Source: Leucobacter zeae (GTDB lineage: Bacteria; Actinomycetota; Actinomycetes; Actinomycetales; Microbacteriaceae). From it: DNA of 64,000 nucleotides. The stretch spans positions 1,777,850 through 1,841,849 of the forward strand of contig NZ_QYAB01000001.1 in NCBI RefSeq assembly GCF_016758175.1. The letters are read 5' to 3'. The number at the start of each line of letters is the position of its first letter. The first letter of the stretch is position 1. The notes beneath the pieces are model-generated. The model saw only the letters and a program-made list of their open reading frames with translations, made no database searches and was not told where the DNA came from. Below are positions 20,505 to 29,414 of the stretch, piece by piece. The position numbers and the translations under genes were made by a program.

Positions 20505-21542
20505 ATGATCTCGGAGCGCAGCCTCGCCGTGCTGCATGCGATCGTGAGCGACTACGTGTCCTCGAACGAGCCCGTCGGTTCGAAGGCGATCGTGGAGCGG
20601 CACAGCTTCGGGGTCTCAGCGGCGACCATTCGCAACGACATGGCGCTGCTCGAGGACGACGAGCTGATCGCGCAGCCCCACACCTCCTCCGGGCGCGTCC
20701 CCACGGACAAGGGCTATCGCCTGTACGTCGACACGCTCGCGAGGATCCGCCCGTTGAGCCCGGCGCAGCGCACCGCGATCGAGCGGTTCCTCGGCGAGTC
20801 GGCTGACCTCGACGACGCGATGGTCCGCACGGTGCGGCTGCTCGCGCAGCTCACGAACCAGGTGGCCGTCGCACAGTATCCGTCGCTCCGACGCACGGTG
20901 GTGCGCCACATCGACCTCGTGGCGATCGCCGAGGACCGCGTGCTCTGCGTGCTCATCCTCGGCAGCGGTGTGGTCGAGCAGCAGATCGCGCGGCTTCCGG
21001 CCTCCCGGGTCACCGAGGCGTGGGTCCAGGGGCTCCGGGGCAGGATCGCGGACGCGGTCGTCGGCGTCGACGTCGAGGGGGCCGTCGCCGCGGTCACCCG
21101 CCTCGAGGAGAGCCTCGAGGCGTGGGCGGAGCCGGCCGAGGCGAGCCTCGTGCAGCGCGTGCTCGGGGTCGTCAGCGATCAGCTCCAGGCGAACCGGAAC
21201 GACCGGATCGCGGTCGCGGGCGCGGCGAACCTGAGCCGACCGGGGGAGTTCCACGGCGCACTGCCCTCCGTCCTCGAGGCGATCGAGGAGCAGGTGACGC
21301 TGCTCCGGCTGTTCGGCGAGCTCGCCCAGGACGGCCGTGACGTCGCCGCGTCAATCGGGCGCGAGAACGAACGGTACGGCCTCGCCGCCACCTCCGTGAT
21401 CGCGACGAGCTACGAGGAGGACGGCGCGCTCGTCTCGAAGCTCGGCGTGATCGGCCCGCTGCGCATGGACTACGCGGGCAACATCTCGACGGTGCGCGCG
21501 GTCGCGCGCTACCTCAACCGCTTCCTCGACGAAGCGCAATAG
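20505..21542 (+). CDS. hrcA: Heat-inducible transcription repressor HrcA
   Basis: A 345-residue repressor with an N-terminal winged helix (LAVLHAIVSDYVSSNEPVGS; SAATIRNDMALLEDDELIAQ; HTSSGRVPTDKGYRLYVD, about residues 6-75) followed by the GAF-like and insertion domains. It binds CIRCE with GroEL help and represses chaperone genes. The ATG has GGGGAGGG 5-10 nt upstream. It is followed by dnaJ, the usual actinobacterial pairing. Confidence 0.97.
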   Translation: MISERSLAVLHAIVSDYVSSNEPVGSKAIVERHSFGVSAATIRNDMALLEDDELIAQPHTSSGRVPTDKGYRLYVDTLARIRPLSPAQRTAIERFLGESADLDDAMVRTVRLLAQLTNQVAVAQYPSLRRTVVRHIDLVAIAEDRVLCVLILGSGVVEQQIARLPASRVTEAWVQGLRGRIADAVVGVDVEGAVAAVTRLEESLEAWAEPAEASLVQRVLGVVSDQLQANRNDRIAVAGAANLSRPGEFHGALPSVLEAIEEQVTLLRLFGELAQDGRDVAASIGRENERYGLAATSVIATSYEEDGALVSKLGVIGPLRMDYAGNISTVRAVARYLNRFLDEAQ

Positions 21543-21616
21543 ACCTCGGCGACGGCCGCGACGATCGGCCGCCCGACCCCGACGAACCACGACGAACGAC
21601 CTGAGGAGCAACTGCA

Positions 21617-22723
21617 GTGGCCGACCACTACGAGACGCTCGGCGTCACGCGCGAAGCGACGCCGGAGGAGATCAAGAAGGCCTACCGCAGGCTCGCGCGG
21701 GAGCTCCACCCCGACGTGAATCCCAGCGAGGAGGCCTCCGAGCGATTCAAGAGCGTGACGCACGCGTACGACGTGCTCAGCGACCCCGAACAGCGCCAGC
21801 GCTACGACATGGGCGGCGACCAGGCCGGCGGCATGGGCGGGTTCGGCGACATCTTCGAGACCTTCTTCGGCGGAGGCGGCGGGTTCGGGGGCGCGCAGCG
21901 CGGCCCGCGTCCCCGGTCGGAGCGCGGCGACGATGCGATGATCCGCGTCGACGTCTCGCTCGACGAGGTCGTCTTCGGCACGCAGCGCGACGTCACCGTG
22001 AACACCGCGGTGCTCTGCGGCACCTGCCAGGGCACCTGCTGCCAGCCGGGCACCCATCCGGTCACCTGCGACGTGTGCCAGGGGCAGGGGCAGGTCCAGC
22101 GCCAGGTGCGCTCGCTGTTCGGCAACGTGGTCACGATGCACCCCTGCGGCAGCTGCCAGGGCTACGGCACGATCATCGAGCACCCGTGCGTCGAGTGCGG
22201 CGGCAAGGGTCGGGTGCGCGAGCGTCGGACGATCCCCGTGGACATCCCCTCGGGGATCGACACCGGCACGCGACTGCAGATGCGCGGCGGCGGCGAGGTC
22301 GGCCCCGGCGGCGGCCCGAACGGCGATCTCTTCATCGAGTTCCGGGTGATGCACCACGACACGTTCAGCCGCGACGGCGACGACCTGCTCTGCACCATGC
22401 AGCTCGCCATGACCGACGCGATCCTCGGCACCGATGCGACGCTGCGATCGCTCGACGGCGACGTCGTGGTGGAGATCCCGGCCGGCACGCAGTCGGGCGA
22501 CCTGCTCACGGTGCGCGGTCGTGGGATCCAGGCGCTGCGTTCGACGAACCGCGGCGATCTCAGGATCGCGGTGCAGGTCGCGACGCCGACCAAGCTGTCC
22601 AACCGCGAGAAGGACCTGGTCCGGCAGCTCGCCGGGCTCCGCAAGGACGATCCGCCGCATCTCGGCGAGTTCCAGCAGGGGTTCTTCGGCAAGATCCGCG
22701 ACCGCTTCTTCCGCCAGGGCTAG
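21617..22723 (+). CDS. dnaJ: Chaperone DnaJ (second actinobacterial paralogue type)
   Basis: A 368-residue co-chaperone: J-domain (residues 1-65, HPD in ELHPDVNP), Gly/Phe-rich region (70-95), four-repeat zinc region ([32 protein letters not shown], about 134-200) and C-terminal substrate domains. The first zinc repeat ends in Cys where the classical CxxCxGxG has Gly. It stimulates DnaK ATPase. Linkage to hrcA rather than dnaK-grpE indicates the DnaJ2 type. GTG start with GGAG 10 nt upstream. Confidence 0.95.
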   Translation: MADHYETLGVTREATPEEIKKAYRRLARELHPDVNPSEEASERFKSVTHAYDVLSDPEQRQRYDMGGDQAGGMGGFGDIFETFFGGGGGFGGAQRGPRPRSERGDDAMIRVDVSLDEVVFGTQRDVTVNTAVLCGTCQGTCCQPGTHPVTCDVCQGQGQVQRQVRSLFGNVVTMHPCGSCQGYGTIIEHPCVECGGKGRVRERRTIPVDIPSGIDTGTRLQMRGGGEVGPGGGPNGDLFIEFRVMHHDTFSRDGDDLLCTMQLAMTDAILGTDATLRSLDGDVVVEIPAGTQSGDLLTVRGRGIQALRSTNRGDLRIAVQVATPTKLSNREKDLVRQLAGLRKDDPPHLGEFQQGFFGKIRDRFFRQG

Positions 22724-22730
22724 GCCGGGC

Positions 22731-23486
22731 ATGGCGAACCTCTACTACCGCGAGGAGTTGCCTGCCTCGGCGTTCGCCGTAGGCGGCGTCGTCGAGATCG
22801 CGGGGGATGAGGCCCGCCACGCGGTGCGGGTGAGCCGGCTGCGGGTCGGCGAGCGCATCCTCGTCGGCAACGGGCGAGGCGCGCTCGGCGAGGGCGTCGT
22901 CGAGGCGACCGACAAGGATCGCTTCGCGGTCCGCATCGAGCAGCGCTCGGACGCGGCGGCGCCGGAGACCCGCCTCGTGCTCGCGCAGGCTCTCGCCAAG
23001 GGCGACCGGGATGAACGCGCGGTCGAGCAGGCGACCGAGTTCGGCGTCGACGCGATCGTGCCGTGGGAGGCGTCGCGGTCCGTGTCGCGCTGGGGCACCG
23101 AGAAGCGCGAGAAGGGCGTCGCCAAGTGGGCGAGGACCGCACGCGAGGCATCGAAGCAGTCCATGCGCCCGAGGATCCCCGTGATCCGCGACCTCGAGCG
23201 ACTCTCCGGCCTCTGCTCGCACGCCGCGTCCGACGGCGTCGCCGTCGTCGCGCTGCATCCGCGTGGCGACGCACGGCTCTCGGAGTGGGCCGGCGGTGAC
23301 GCCGCGCGCGCCGCCAGCGAGATCGTCATCGTCGTCGGCCCGGAGGGCGGCTTCGCCGACGAGGAGCTCGACGCGCTCGAGGCGGCAGGCGCGCGCACGC
23401 TCGTGCTCGGCGACTCCGTGCTGCGGACCTCCAGCGCCGGTCCGGCCGGGCTCGTCGTGCTGAACACGGCGCTCGGGCGCTGGTAG
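22731..23486 (+). CDS. rsmE: 16S rRNA (uracil-1498-N3)-methyltransferase RsmE
   Basis: A 251-residue SPOUT methyltransferase: N-terminal PUA-like part (EIAGDEARHAVRVSRLRVGE) and C-terminal knotted SAM-binding part with EIVIVVGPEGGFADEELDAL and LGDSVLRTSSAGPAGL. It methylates U1498 of 16S rRNA in the 30S subunit. The ATG is 7 nt after dnaJ, so it is in the same operon. Confidence 0.95.
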   Translation: MANLYYREELPASAFAVGGVVEIAGDEARHAVRVSRLRVGERILVGNGRGALGEGVVEATDKDRFAVRIEQRSDAAAPETRLVLAQALAKGDRDERAVEQATEFGVDAIVPWEASRSVSRWGTEKREKGVAKWARTAREASKQSMRPRIPVIRDLERLSGLCSHAASDGVAVVALHPRGDARLSEWAGGDAARAASEIVIVVGPEGGFADEELDALEAAGARTLVLGDSVLRTSSAGPAGLVVLNTALGRW

Positions 23487-23538
23487 CGCAAGCCGCGTCG
23501 CGCCCCTCGGGGGCGGGTCGGTCCGGCGCGGCTGACGC

Positions 23539-23544
23539 TAGACT
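23539..23544 (+). promoter_or_regulatory. Putative -10 of the HIT gene
   Basis: TAGACT seven bases before the ATG at 23552 suggests an internal, nearly leaderless promoter. A 6-bp GC hairpin at 23501-23515 after rsmE may end the hrcA operon. Confidence 0.4.
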
Positions 23545-23551
23545 GGCATCC

Positions 23552-23902
23552 ATGACAGCAGAGACCGTGTTCGGCAAGATCGTCTCGGGCGAGATCCCGG
23601 TCGAGTTCCTCGCGGAGACCGACCGTGTCGTCGCGTTCAACGACATGCACCCCCAGGCCCCGGTGCACATTCTCGTGATCCCGAAGACCTCCGCGTATGC
23701 GAACGTGGCCGAGCTCGCCGCGGGGGACCCCGATCTGCTCGCCGAGATCGTGCAGGTATCGCGGGAACTCGCCGAGCGCTTCGCCGACGGGGATTTCCGT
23801 CTGATCTTCAACAACGGCGCGAACGCCGGCCAGACGGTGTTCCACGTGCACGCGCACGTGCTTGCCGGCGGACTCGAGGAGGGTTCCCTCGTTGGATCCT
23901 GA
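23552..23902 (+). CDS. HIT domain nucleotide-binding protein
   Basis: A 116-residue histidine-triad protein with the catalytic motif HVHAHV near residue 101 (in GQTVFHVHAHVLAGG) and an N-terminal part typical of the HinT branch (VFGKIVSGEIPVEFLAETDRVVAF). HinT enzymes hydrolyse nucleoside phosphoramidates and aminoacyl-adenylates. The gene overlaps phoH. Confidence 0.93.
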   Translation: MTAETVFGKIVSGEIPVEFLAETDRVVAFNDMHPQAPVHILVIPKTSAYANVAELAAGDPDLLAEIVQVSRELAERFADGDFRLIFNNGANAGQTVFHVHAHVLAGGLEEGSLVGS

Positions 23903-24932
23903 ATCCGGCCGCTCGGAGGCAGCCGGCTCGACCTCCGATCCCGAACTGCAGCGCACGGTGCTGCTCGACGGGGTCGACCTCGGCGCGTTCCTCGGGCACC
24001 GCGACCAGTTGCTCTCGGACCTCGAAGCGCAGCATCCTGGCGTGGCGTTCCACGCCAGGGACCAGGTGCTCACGCTTCGCGGCCCGGCCGGTGCCGTGCG
24101 CGCCGCAGAGGAGGTCGTGCGCGAAACCCTCGAGCTCGCCAGGCGCAGCGGCGCCGTCACCCGACACGATGTGAAGGAAATGACCCGAATGGTGCACGAG
24201 GGCAACGGCCCCGGAGCGGCCCAGATGCTGAGCGAGGCCATCGTGACCGTCCGCGGGCACTCGGTGCGCCCGCAGACCCGAGGCCAGCGCGCGTACGTCG
24301 ACGCCATCGACCGGAGCACGATCGTGTTCGGCATCGGTCCGGCGGGCACCGGCAAGACCTATCTCGCCATGGCGAAGGCGGTGCAGGCGCTGCAGCGGCG
24401 CGAGGTCGCGAAGATCATCCTGACGCGCCCCGCGGTCGAGGCGGGCGAACGGCTCGGCTACCTCCCGGGCTCGCTCGAGGACAAGATCGATCCATATCTG
24501 CGTCCGCTCTTCGACGCGGTGGGATCGATGATGGACCCCGACGTCGTGCCGAAGCTCCTCGCGAGCGGCACGATCGAGGTCGCACCGCTCGCCTACATGC
24601 GCGGACGCACGCTGAACGAGTCGTTCGTCATCCTCGACGAAGCGCAGAACACGACGCCCGAGCAGATGAAGATGTTCCTCACGAGGCTCGGTTACGGCTC
24701 GAAGATGGTCGTCACGGGCGATATCACCCAGGTGGATCTGCCGATCGCGGCGAGCGGCCTGCGCGTGGTGAACCGGATCCTGCGCGGCGTCGAGGACGTC
24801 GATTTCATCGAGCTCGGCGCCGACGACATCGTGCGGCACAGCCTCGTCGGAAGAATCGTGGACGCCTACAGCGCCTATGAAGAGCGCGCCCATGCGGAGC
24901 GCGAGCAGCAGCGGAAGGGAGACGCCCGGTGA
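23892..24932 (+). CDS. PhoH-like ATPase
   Basis: A 346-residue P-loop protein. Walker A is in GPAGTGKTYLAMAKAV (about residue 147) and Walker B in SFVILDEAQNTTPEQMK. The DEAQN motif and the RPAVEAGERLGYLPG stretch are typical of PhoH/YbeZ. YbeZ works with YbeY in RNA metabolism, and ybeY follows directly. Start TTG at 23892 is chosen for the strong GAGGAGGG 8 nt upstream, inside the end of the HIT gene; TTG at 23862 is in frame but lacks such a site. Confidence 0.9.
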   Translation: MDPESGRSEAAGSTSDPELQRTVLLDGVDLGAFLGHRDQLLSDLEAQHPGVAFHARDQVLTLRGPAGAVRAAEEVVRETLELARRSGAVTRHDVKEMTRMVHEGNGPGAAQMLSEAIVTVRGHSVRPQTRGQRAYVDAIDRSTIVFGIGPAGTGKTYLAMAKAVQALQRREVAKIILTRPAVEAGERLGYLPGSLEDKIDPYLRPLFDAVGSMMDPDVVPKLLASGTIEVAPLAYMRGRTLNESFVILDEAQNTTPEQMKMFLTRLGYGSKMVVTGDITQVDLPIAASGLRVVNRILRGVEDVDFIELGADDIVRHSLVGRIVDAYSAYEERAHAEREQQRKGDAR

Positions 24933-25390
24933 GCGTCGAGATCAACAACGAGTCGGGCATCCCGGTCGAGGAGGACCGACTGCAGCGGCTGGCGGCGTTC
25001 GTCCTCGAGTCGCTGCACGTCCACCCGAGCACCGACCTCGGCGTCGTGCTGGTCGACGAGGCGGCGATCGAACAGCTGCACGTGCAGTGGATGGACGAGC
25101 CCGGCCCCACGGACGTGCTCAGCTTCCCCATGGACGAGCTCAGGCCCGGCCGCGTCGACGCGCCGACGCCCTCCGGGCTCCTCGGCGACGTCGTGATCTG
25201 CCCGCAGGTGGCGGAGTCGCAGGCCGAGGCGGCCGGGCACGATCTGGCGCAGGAGATCTCGGTGCTGCTGACCCATGGCATGCTGCATCTGCTGGGGTTC
25301 GATCACGCCGTGCCCGATGAGGAGGCCGAGATGTTCGGGCTCCAGCGGGACCTGCTGCTCGCGTTCGCCATGCGCGAGCGGGCTCGATGA
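24929..25390 (+). CDS. ybeY: Endoribonuclease YbeY (rRNA maturation)
   Basis: A 153-residue zinc-dependent RNase with the signature LLTHGMLHLLGFDH (HxxxHxxxxxH, about residues 113-126). It takes part in 16S rRNA 3' end maturation and ribosome quality control. GTG overlaps the phoH stop and its stop overlaps the next ATG, so translation is coupled on both sides. Confidence 0.95.
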   Translation: MSVEINNESGIPVEEDRLQRLAAFVLESLHVHPSTDLGVVLVDEAAIEQLHVQWMDEPGPTDVLSFPMDELRPGRVDAPTPSGLLGDVVICPQVAESQAEAAGHDLAQEISVLLTHGMLHLLGFDHAVPDEEAEMFGLQRDLLLAFAMRERAR

Positions 25391-26679
25391 GCGCCGGACT
25401 CACGTTTCTGCTGCTCGGGGCGGCCCTGGTGCTGCTCGCGATCGGCGGTCTCCTCGCGGCCGCGGACGCCGCCCTCGGCGTCCGGTCGAAGGCCGAACTG
25501 CTCGCGCTCGCCGAGCAGTCGCCGCGCACGGGAGCGAAGATCCGCGCCATCGCCGAGGACGAGGCCACCCACCTCGGTGCGCTCGGCTTCGCGCGAGTGT
25601 TCGCGGAGACCCTGAGCGCCGTGCTCATCACGCTCGTGCTCGCGTACTCCCTCGACGAGCTGTGGCTCGAGCTCGTGCTCGCGACGCTCGTGATGACCGC
25701 GGTCACCTTCGTGCTCGTCGGCTCGAGCCCGCGCACCGTCGGTACGCACCACCCGGATGCGATCATCCGGTTCGCGGCGCCGACGGTGCGAGCGCTCCGG
25801 CTGCTGCTCGGCCCGCTCGCGACGGCGCTCATGCGATTCGGCGACCGCGTCACGCCGGGTCGGGCGTCGGGTCGGGGCCGTATCCGCGACGAGCAGCAGT
25901 TGCTCTCGATGGTGGATCAAGCGGCGGAACAGGAGCTGCTGGAGCACGACGATCGCGAGTACATCCACTCGCTCGTCGAATTCGGCGACACGCTCGTACG
26001 GGAGGTCATGGTGCCCCGCATCGACATGATGACCGTGTCGAGCGAGGACTCGATGCGCGAGGCGCTCGAGCAGATCCTCGCATCCCGGCATTCCCGGTTG
26101 CCCGTGATCGCCGGCGAGGTCGACGACGTCGCCGGGATCGTGCATCTGCGCGATGCGAGCGGCTTCGTGCTGCGTCGTCCCGATGAGGCCGAGAGCGCCC
26201 CGGTGACCCGCGTGATGAAGCCGGCCATGTTCGTGCCAGAGGTCCAGCGCGCCGACCGGCTCCTCCGGCAGATGCAGGAGGAGTCGAACCATCTCGCTCT
26301 CGTCGTCGACGAGTACGGGGGCATCTCGGGGCTCGTCTCGCTCGAGGACCTCATCGAGGAGCTGCTCGGCGAGATCACGGACGAGCACGACCGCGACGCA
26401 CCGGAGGTCGTGCTGCAGGAGGACGGATCGTTCCTCGTGAGCGCACGGCTCTCCGTCGAGGAGCTCGGCGAGCTCTTCGAGATCGAACTCGAGGACGACG
26501 ATGTGGAGACCGTCGCGGGACTCGTCGCGAAGCGCCTCGGTCGCCTGCCCGAGTCCGGCGACGCGATCGTCGTCGCGGGGATCGAGCTCACCGCGGCGGA
26601 TATCGAACGCCGGAGGCAGCGTCTGCTGACGGTCGAGGCGCGCTGGATCGGCGTGCAGGAGGAGGAGGACGGATCATGA
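25387..26679 (+). CDS. Hemolysin-family CNNM/CBS-domain transporter (CorC-like)
   Basis: A 430-residue membrane protein: N-terminal CNNM/DUF21 helices (about residues 1-150), two CBS domains (VMVPRIDMMTVSSEDSM about 205; VMKPAMFVPEVQRADRL about 277) and a C-terminal CorC/HlyC domain (VLQEDGSFLVSARLSVEELG). Members export magnesium or related cations. The N-terminal part is shorter and less typical than in many relatives. It sits between ybeY and era, its standard actinobacterial location. Confidence 0.9.
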   Translation: MSAGLTFLLLGAALVLLAIGGLLAAADAALGVRSKAELLALAEQSPRTGAKIRAIAEDEATHLGALGFARVFAETLSAVLITLVLAYSLDELWLELVLATLVMTAVTFVLVGSSPRTVGTHHPDAIIRFAAPTVRALRLLLGPLATALMRFGDRVTPGRASGRGRIRDEQQLLSMVDQAAEQELLEHDDREYIHSLVEFGDTLVREVMVPRIDMMTVSSEDSMREALEQILASRHSRLPVIAGEVDDVAGIVHLRDASGFVLRRPDEAESAPVTRVMKPAMFVPEVQRADRLLRQMQEESNHLALVVDEYGGISGLVSLEDLIEELLGEITDEHDRDAPEVVLQEDGSFLVSARLSVEELGELFEIELEDDDVETVAGLVAKRLGRLPESGDAIVVAGIELTAADIERRRQRLLTVEARWIGVQEEEDGS

Positions 26680-27596
26680 GCGCAGCGGATCGGCCGGCGG
26701 GGGCCGACGTGCCGGAATTCAGGGCGGGCTTCGTGTCCTTCGTCGGACGCCCGAACGCGGGCAAGTCCACACTCACGAACGCGCTCGTCGGCGAGAAGAT
26801 CGCCATCACGAGCCCGAAGCCGCAGACGACCAGACGCGCGATCCGCGGCATCGTGCATCGCGAGGACGGTCAGCTCGTGATCGTGGATACGCCCGGGATC
26901 CACCGTCCGCGGACGCTGCTCGGAGAGCGCTTGAACGCGCTCGTCGAGGCCACGCTCGGGGATGTCGACGTGATCGGCTTCTGCGTGCCCGCGAACGAGA
27001 AGCTCGGCCCGGGAGACCGCTTCATCAACGAACGCCTCGAGGATTTCCCCCGAGCGAAGAAGGTCGCGATCCTCACCAAGGTCGACGAGGCATCGCAGTC
27101 CGAGATCATCGATCAGCTCACCCGGTTGGGGGAGCTCCGCGAGTGGGACGCCGTCGTGCCGATCTCCTCGGTGACGAACGAGCAGCTCGACGTGCTCGCC
27201 GACGTGCTCCTGGGGCTGATGCCCGTGTCCCCGCCCTTGTACGAGGCGGACCGGACGACGGAGGAGACCGAGGACGATCGCATCGCCGAGCTGATCCGCG
27301 AGGCGACGCTCGAGGGCGCGCGCGAGGAGCTGCCGCACTCGCTGGCGGCGACCGTGGACGACCGTGAAGAGCGCGAGGACGGTCTGCTCGAGCTCTACGC
27401 GTCGATCTACGTGGAGCGCGACAGCCAGAAGGGCATCGTGATCGGCAGGGGCGGTGCGCGCCTGCGCGATACGGGCGAGCGGGCGCGACGCGAGATCGAG
27501 GCGCTCCTCGGGCGACGGGTGTACCTCTCGCTGCGCGTGAAGGTGCTGAAGGAGTGGCAGCGCGACCCGAAAGCGCTCGGCAGGCTCGGATTCTGA
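26676..27596 (+). CDS. era: GTPase Era
   Basis: A 306-residue GTPase: G1 GRPNAGKST, G3 DTPGI, G4 TKVD, then a C-terminal KH domain with GIVIGRGGARLRDTG (about residues 250-264). Era binds the 3' end of 16S rRNA and promotes 30S assembly. ATG overlaps the preceding stop by 4 nt. It ends the lepA-era series. Confidence 0.96.
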   Translation: MSAADRPAGADVPEFRAGFVSFVGRPNAGKSTLTNALVGEKIAITSPKPQTTRRAIRGIVHREDGQLVIVDTPGIHRPRTLLGERLNALVEATLGDVDVIGFCVPANEKLGPGDRFINERLEDFPRAKKVAILTKVDEASQSEIIDQLTRLGELREWDAVVPISSVTNEQLDVLADVLLGLMPVSPPLYEADRTTEETEDDRIAELIREATLEGAREELPHSLAATVDDREEREDGLLELYASIYVERDSQKGIVIGRGGARLRDTGERARREIEALLGRRVYLSLRVKVLKEWQRDPKALGRLGF

Positions 27597-27607
27597 GGAG
27601 GACGCAC

Positions 27608-27979
27608 ATGGACAGCATCACGGAACAGACGCAGATCACCGCGCTCGCGCAGCAGTACGGCGTGTTCGCCATCGCCTGGTACGTCATCGTTGCGATCGCG
27701 CTCTGGCGGGTCTTCTCCAAAGCCGGCTACCCGGGAATCCTCGCGATCGTCCCGATCCTCAACGTGTTCATCCTCGTGAAGGTCGCGGGCTACTCCGCAT
27801 GGATGACGCTGCTCTACCTGATCCCGATCGTCAACTTCGTGTTCGGGATCTTCGTGGCCATCCGCCTCGGCGAGCGCTTCGGCAAGGGCGGCGCCTTCTC
27901 GTTCTTCCTGCTCTGGCTCATCGCGCCCATCGGGTATCTGATCCTCGGCTTCGGCGGCGCCGGCTATCGGCGCCGCTAG
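27608..27979 (+). CDS. DUF5684 small membrane protein
   Basis: A 123-residue protein with three to four hydrophobic segments. The sequence KAGYPGILAIVPILNVFILVKVAGYSAWM then AIRLGERFGKGGAFSFFLLW resembles DUF5684 proteins (often annotated as signal-peptidase-like membrane proteins without catalytic residues). The function is unknown. ATG follows GAGGAGG by 6 nt and is 12 nt after era. Confidence 0.8.
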   Translation: MDSITEQTQITALAQQYGVFAIAWYVIVAIALWRVFSKAGYPGILAIVPILNVFILVKVAGYSAWMTLLYLIPIVNFVFGIFVAIRLGERFGKGGAFSFFLLWLIAPIGYLILGFGGAGYRRR

Positions 27980-27995
27980 TCCACCTGCCGTCGCG

Positions 27996-29015
27996 TCACT
28001 CCGCCGACGGGCGGATCTCGGCGCTGTGGCTCCGGCGTGCCGGGGCGGCCACCGACCCGTCGATCAGCTCGGCGAGCAGGTGCGCCGCCTCTCGCCCGAA
28101 CTCCCGGGGGCGCACGTCGAGGCAGGTGATGCGCTCGTCGAGCATCTCGGACACGGGGTCGCCCACGAGCGAGACCAGCTCGAACCGCTGCCCCGGCGTC
28201 CTGCCGTGCGCCGCGAGGTGACCCACCAGCCGGCCGGCGAGCCCCTGGTAGCCGCAGAGCAGCACGTCGATGCCGTCGTCGCGCACTGATCCGGCCGCCG
28301 GCTCGCTTCCGAGCACCTCCGAGAGCACCGCGGTGAGCACGGCCGGGCTCGGGTGCAGGGGGAGCTCCCGGATGACGGGTGCGCGGTCGTGCGCGGAGCA
28401 CCAGTCCCGATAGCCCGCGAGCACGTCCTCGGGGAACGAGGAATGGAACTGCTGGTCGGGGAGGAGGAGCGCGGGCCGACGGCGGCCTGCGGCCGCGGCG
28501 CGATCGAGCAGCTGCCCGATGCGCTCTGCGTAGGGGACCTCGATCGTTCCGTGGGCCAGGGGCGCACTCGGATCCAGCTGCCGGCCCGCCGTCACGAGCG
28601 GCACCCCGAGTCCGCGCAGCACCGGGAGCACCGGGTCCCCGGGGAGCGGGTCGATCGCGATCACCCCGTCGACGGACGGGGGTCTCGCCGCGAGCGCGTC
28701 GACGTCGCGGGTCAGATGCACGAGGTCGACACCGAGCTCGCCTGCGGCCGAGACGGCGCCGAACACGAACTCCATGTAGAAGGCGAAGCTGCGGACGACC
28801 GGCGGGATGTGCAATCCGAAGGCGCCTACCCTGCTGCCGCGGAGCTGCTGGGCCGCACGGTTGCCGACGTATCCGAGTTCCGCGGCCGCTGATCGGACTT
28901 GGACGACGGTCGCAGGCGCGACCCGCCCGCGACCGTGCAGGGCATCCGAGACCGTCGTCTTCGACAGGCCGAGCGCCGCTGCGATGTCGACGATCGTTGC
29001 CCGCTTCCGTGCCAT
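27996..29015 (-). CDS. LacI-family transcriptional regulator
   Basis: A 339-residue regulator. The N-terminal helix-turn-helix and hinge ATIVDIAAALGLSKTTVSDA ... LGYVGNRAAQQLRGSRVG (about residues 6-62) is classical LacI/GalR. The rest is a periplasmic-binding-protein-like sensor domain (VDGVIAIDPLPGDPVLPVLR; FGREAAHLLAELID). It is divergent from the small-protein/symporter/deacetylase operon and very likely controls it through the palindrome at 29079-29098. The ligand is unknown; an acetylated amine or a related compound is inference from the neighbours. Confidence 0.92.
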   Translation of the reverse strand: MARKRATIVDIAAALGLSKTTVSDALHGRGRVAPATVVQVRSAAAELGYVGNRAAQQLRGSRVGAFGLHIPPVVRSFAFYMEFVFGAVSAAGELGVDLVHLTRDVDALAARPPSVDGVIAIDPLPGDPVLPVLRGLGVPLVTAGRQLDPSAPLAHGTIEVPYAERIGQLLDRAAAAGRRRPALLLPDQQFHSSFPEDVLAGYRDWCSAHDRAPVIRELPLHPSPAVLTAVLSEVLGSEPAAGSVRDDGIDVLLCGYQGLAGRLVGHLAAHGRTPGQRFELVSLVGDPVSEMLDERITCLDVRPREFGREAAHLLAELIDGSVAAPARRSHSAEIRPSAE

Positions 29016-29042
29016 GCCCTCATGCTAGCGCCGAGCGGGGCC

Positions 29043-29048
29043 TTGACG
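29043..29048 (+). promoter_or_regulatory. Putative -35 of symporter/deacetylase operon
   Basis: TTGACG, with only a weak -10 (CACCAT) 17 bp further on. If correct, the LacI palindrome lies just downstream of the transcription start. Confidence 0.3.
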
Positions 29049-29078
29049 CGCACGCCAGGGGAAGGCACCATGGGATCA

Positions 29079-29098
29079 GTGCCGGAACGTTCCGGCAC
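29079..29098. promoter_or_regulatory. LacI-family operator (20-bp perfect palindrome)
   Basis: GTGCCGGAACGTTCCGGCAC is a perfect dyad with a central CG, the usual architecture of LacI/GalR operators. It lies in the 132-bp gap between the LacI gene and the operon it faces. Two copies of CGGCAGTGTCGCCG (29102-29115, 29117-29130) follow immediately, before the GAAAGGA ribosome site. Confidence 0.8.
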
Positions 29099-29147
29099 AT
29101 TCGGCAGTGTCGCCGCCGGCAGTGTCGCCGACCGAAAGGATTCCCCC

Positions 29148-29414
29148 ATGTCCGTTCCCGCACGCTCAGCGCCGCGGCGCCCGCGTCGTGCCGCGATTCC
29201 GGCGCTCGTCGGATTCTGCTTCTTCATCACCCTCTTCCCGCCGCTGCAGTGGATCGTCGGAGACGGAGGAGTCTGGTTCTTCATCGTGACCGGCGCGCTC
29301 GTGCTCGTCTCCCTCTGGGCGATGTATCTGATCGACGCCCGCCTCGATCCGGAGACGATCGACGGGCCCGGGACGCATTCCGACTCCGACCCCGACGAGG
29401 AGGCCGGTCGATGA
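29148..29414 (+). CDS. Small two-helix membrane protein, symporter partner
   Basis: An 88-residue protein with a basic N-terminus, two hydrophobic segments (AIPALVGFCFFITLFPPLQW; VWFFIVTGALVLVSLWAMYL) and an acidic tail. Its stop overlaps the symporter ATG by 4 nt. Small two-helix proteins of the DUF3311/DUF485 kind are commonly encoded directly before sodium:solute symporters and may be accessory subunits. Start ATG at 29148 follows GAAAGGA; the frame is open further upstream through the operator, which argues against an earlier start. Confidence 0.75.
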   Translation: MSVPARSAPRRPRRAAIPALVGFCFFITLFPPLQWIVGDGGVWFFIVTGALVLVSLWAMYLIDARLDPETIDGPGTHSDSDPDEEAGR

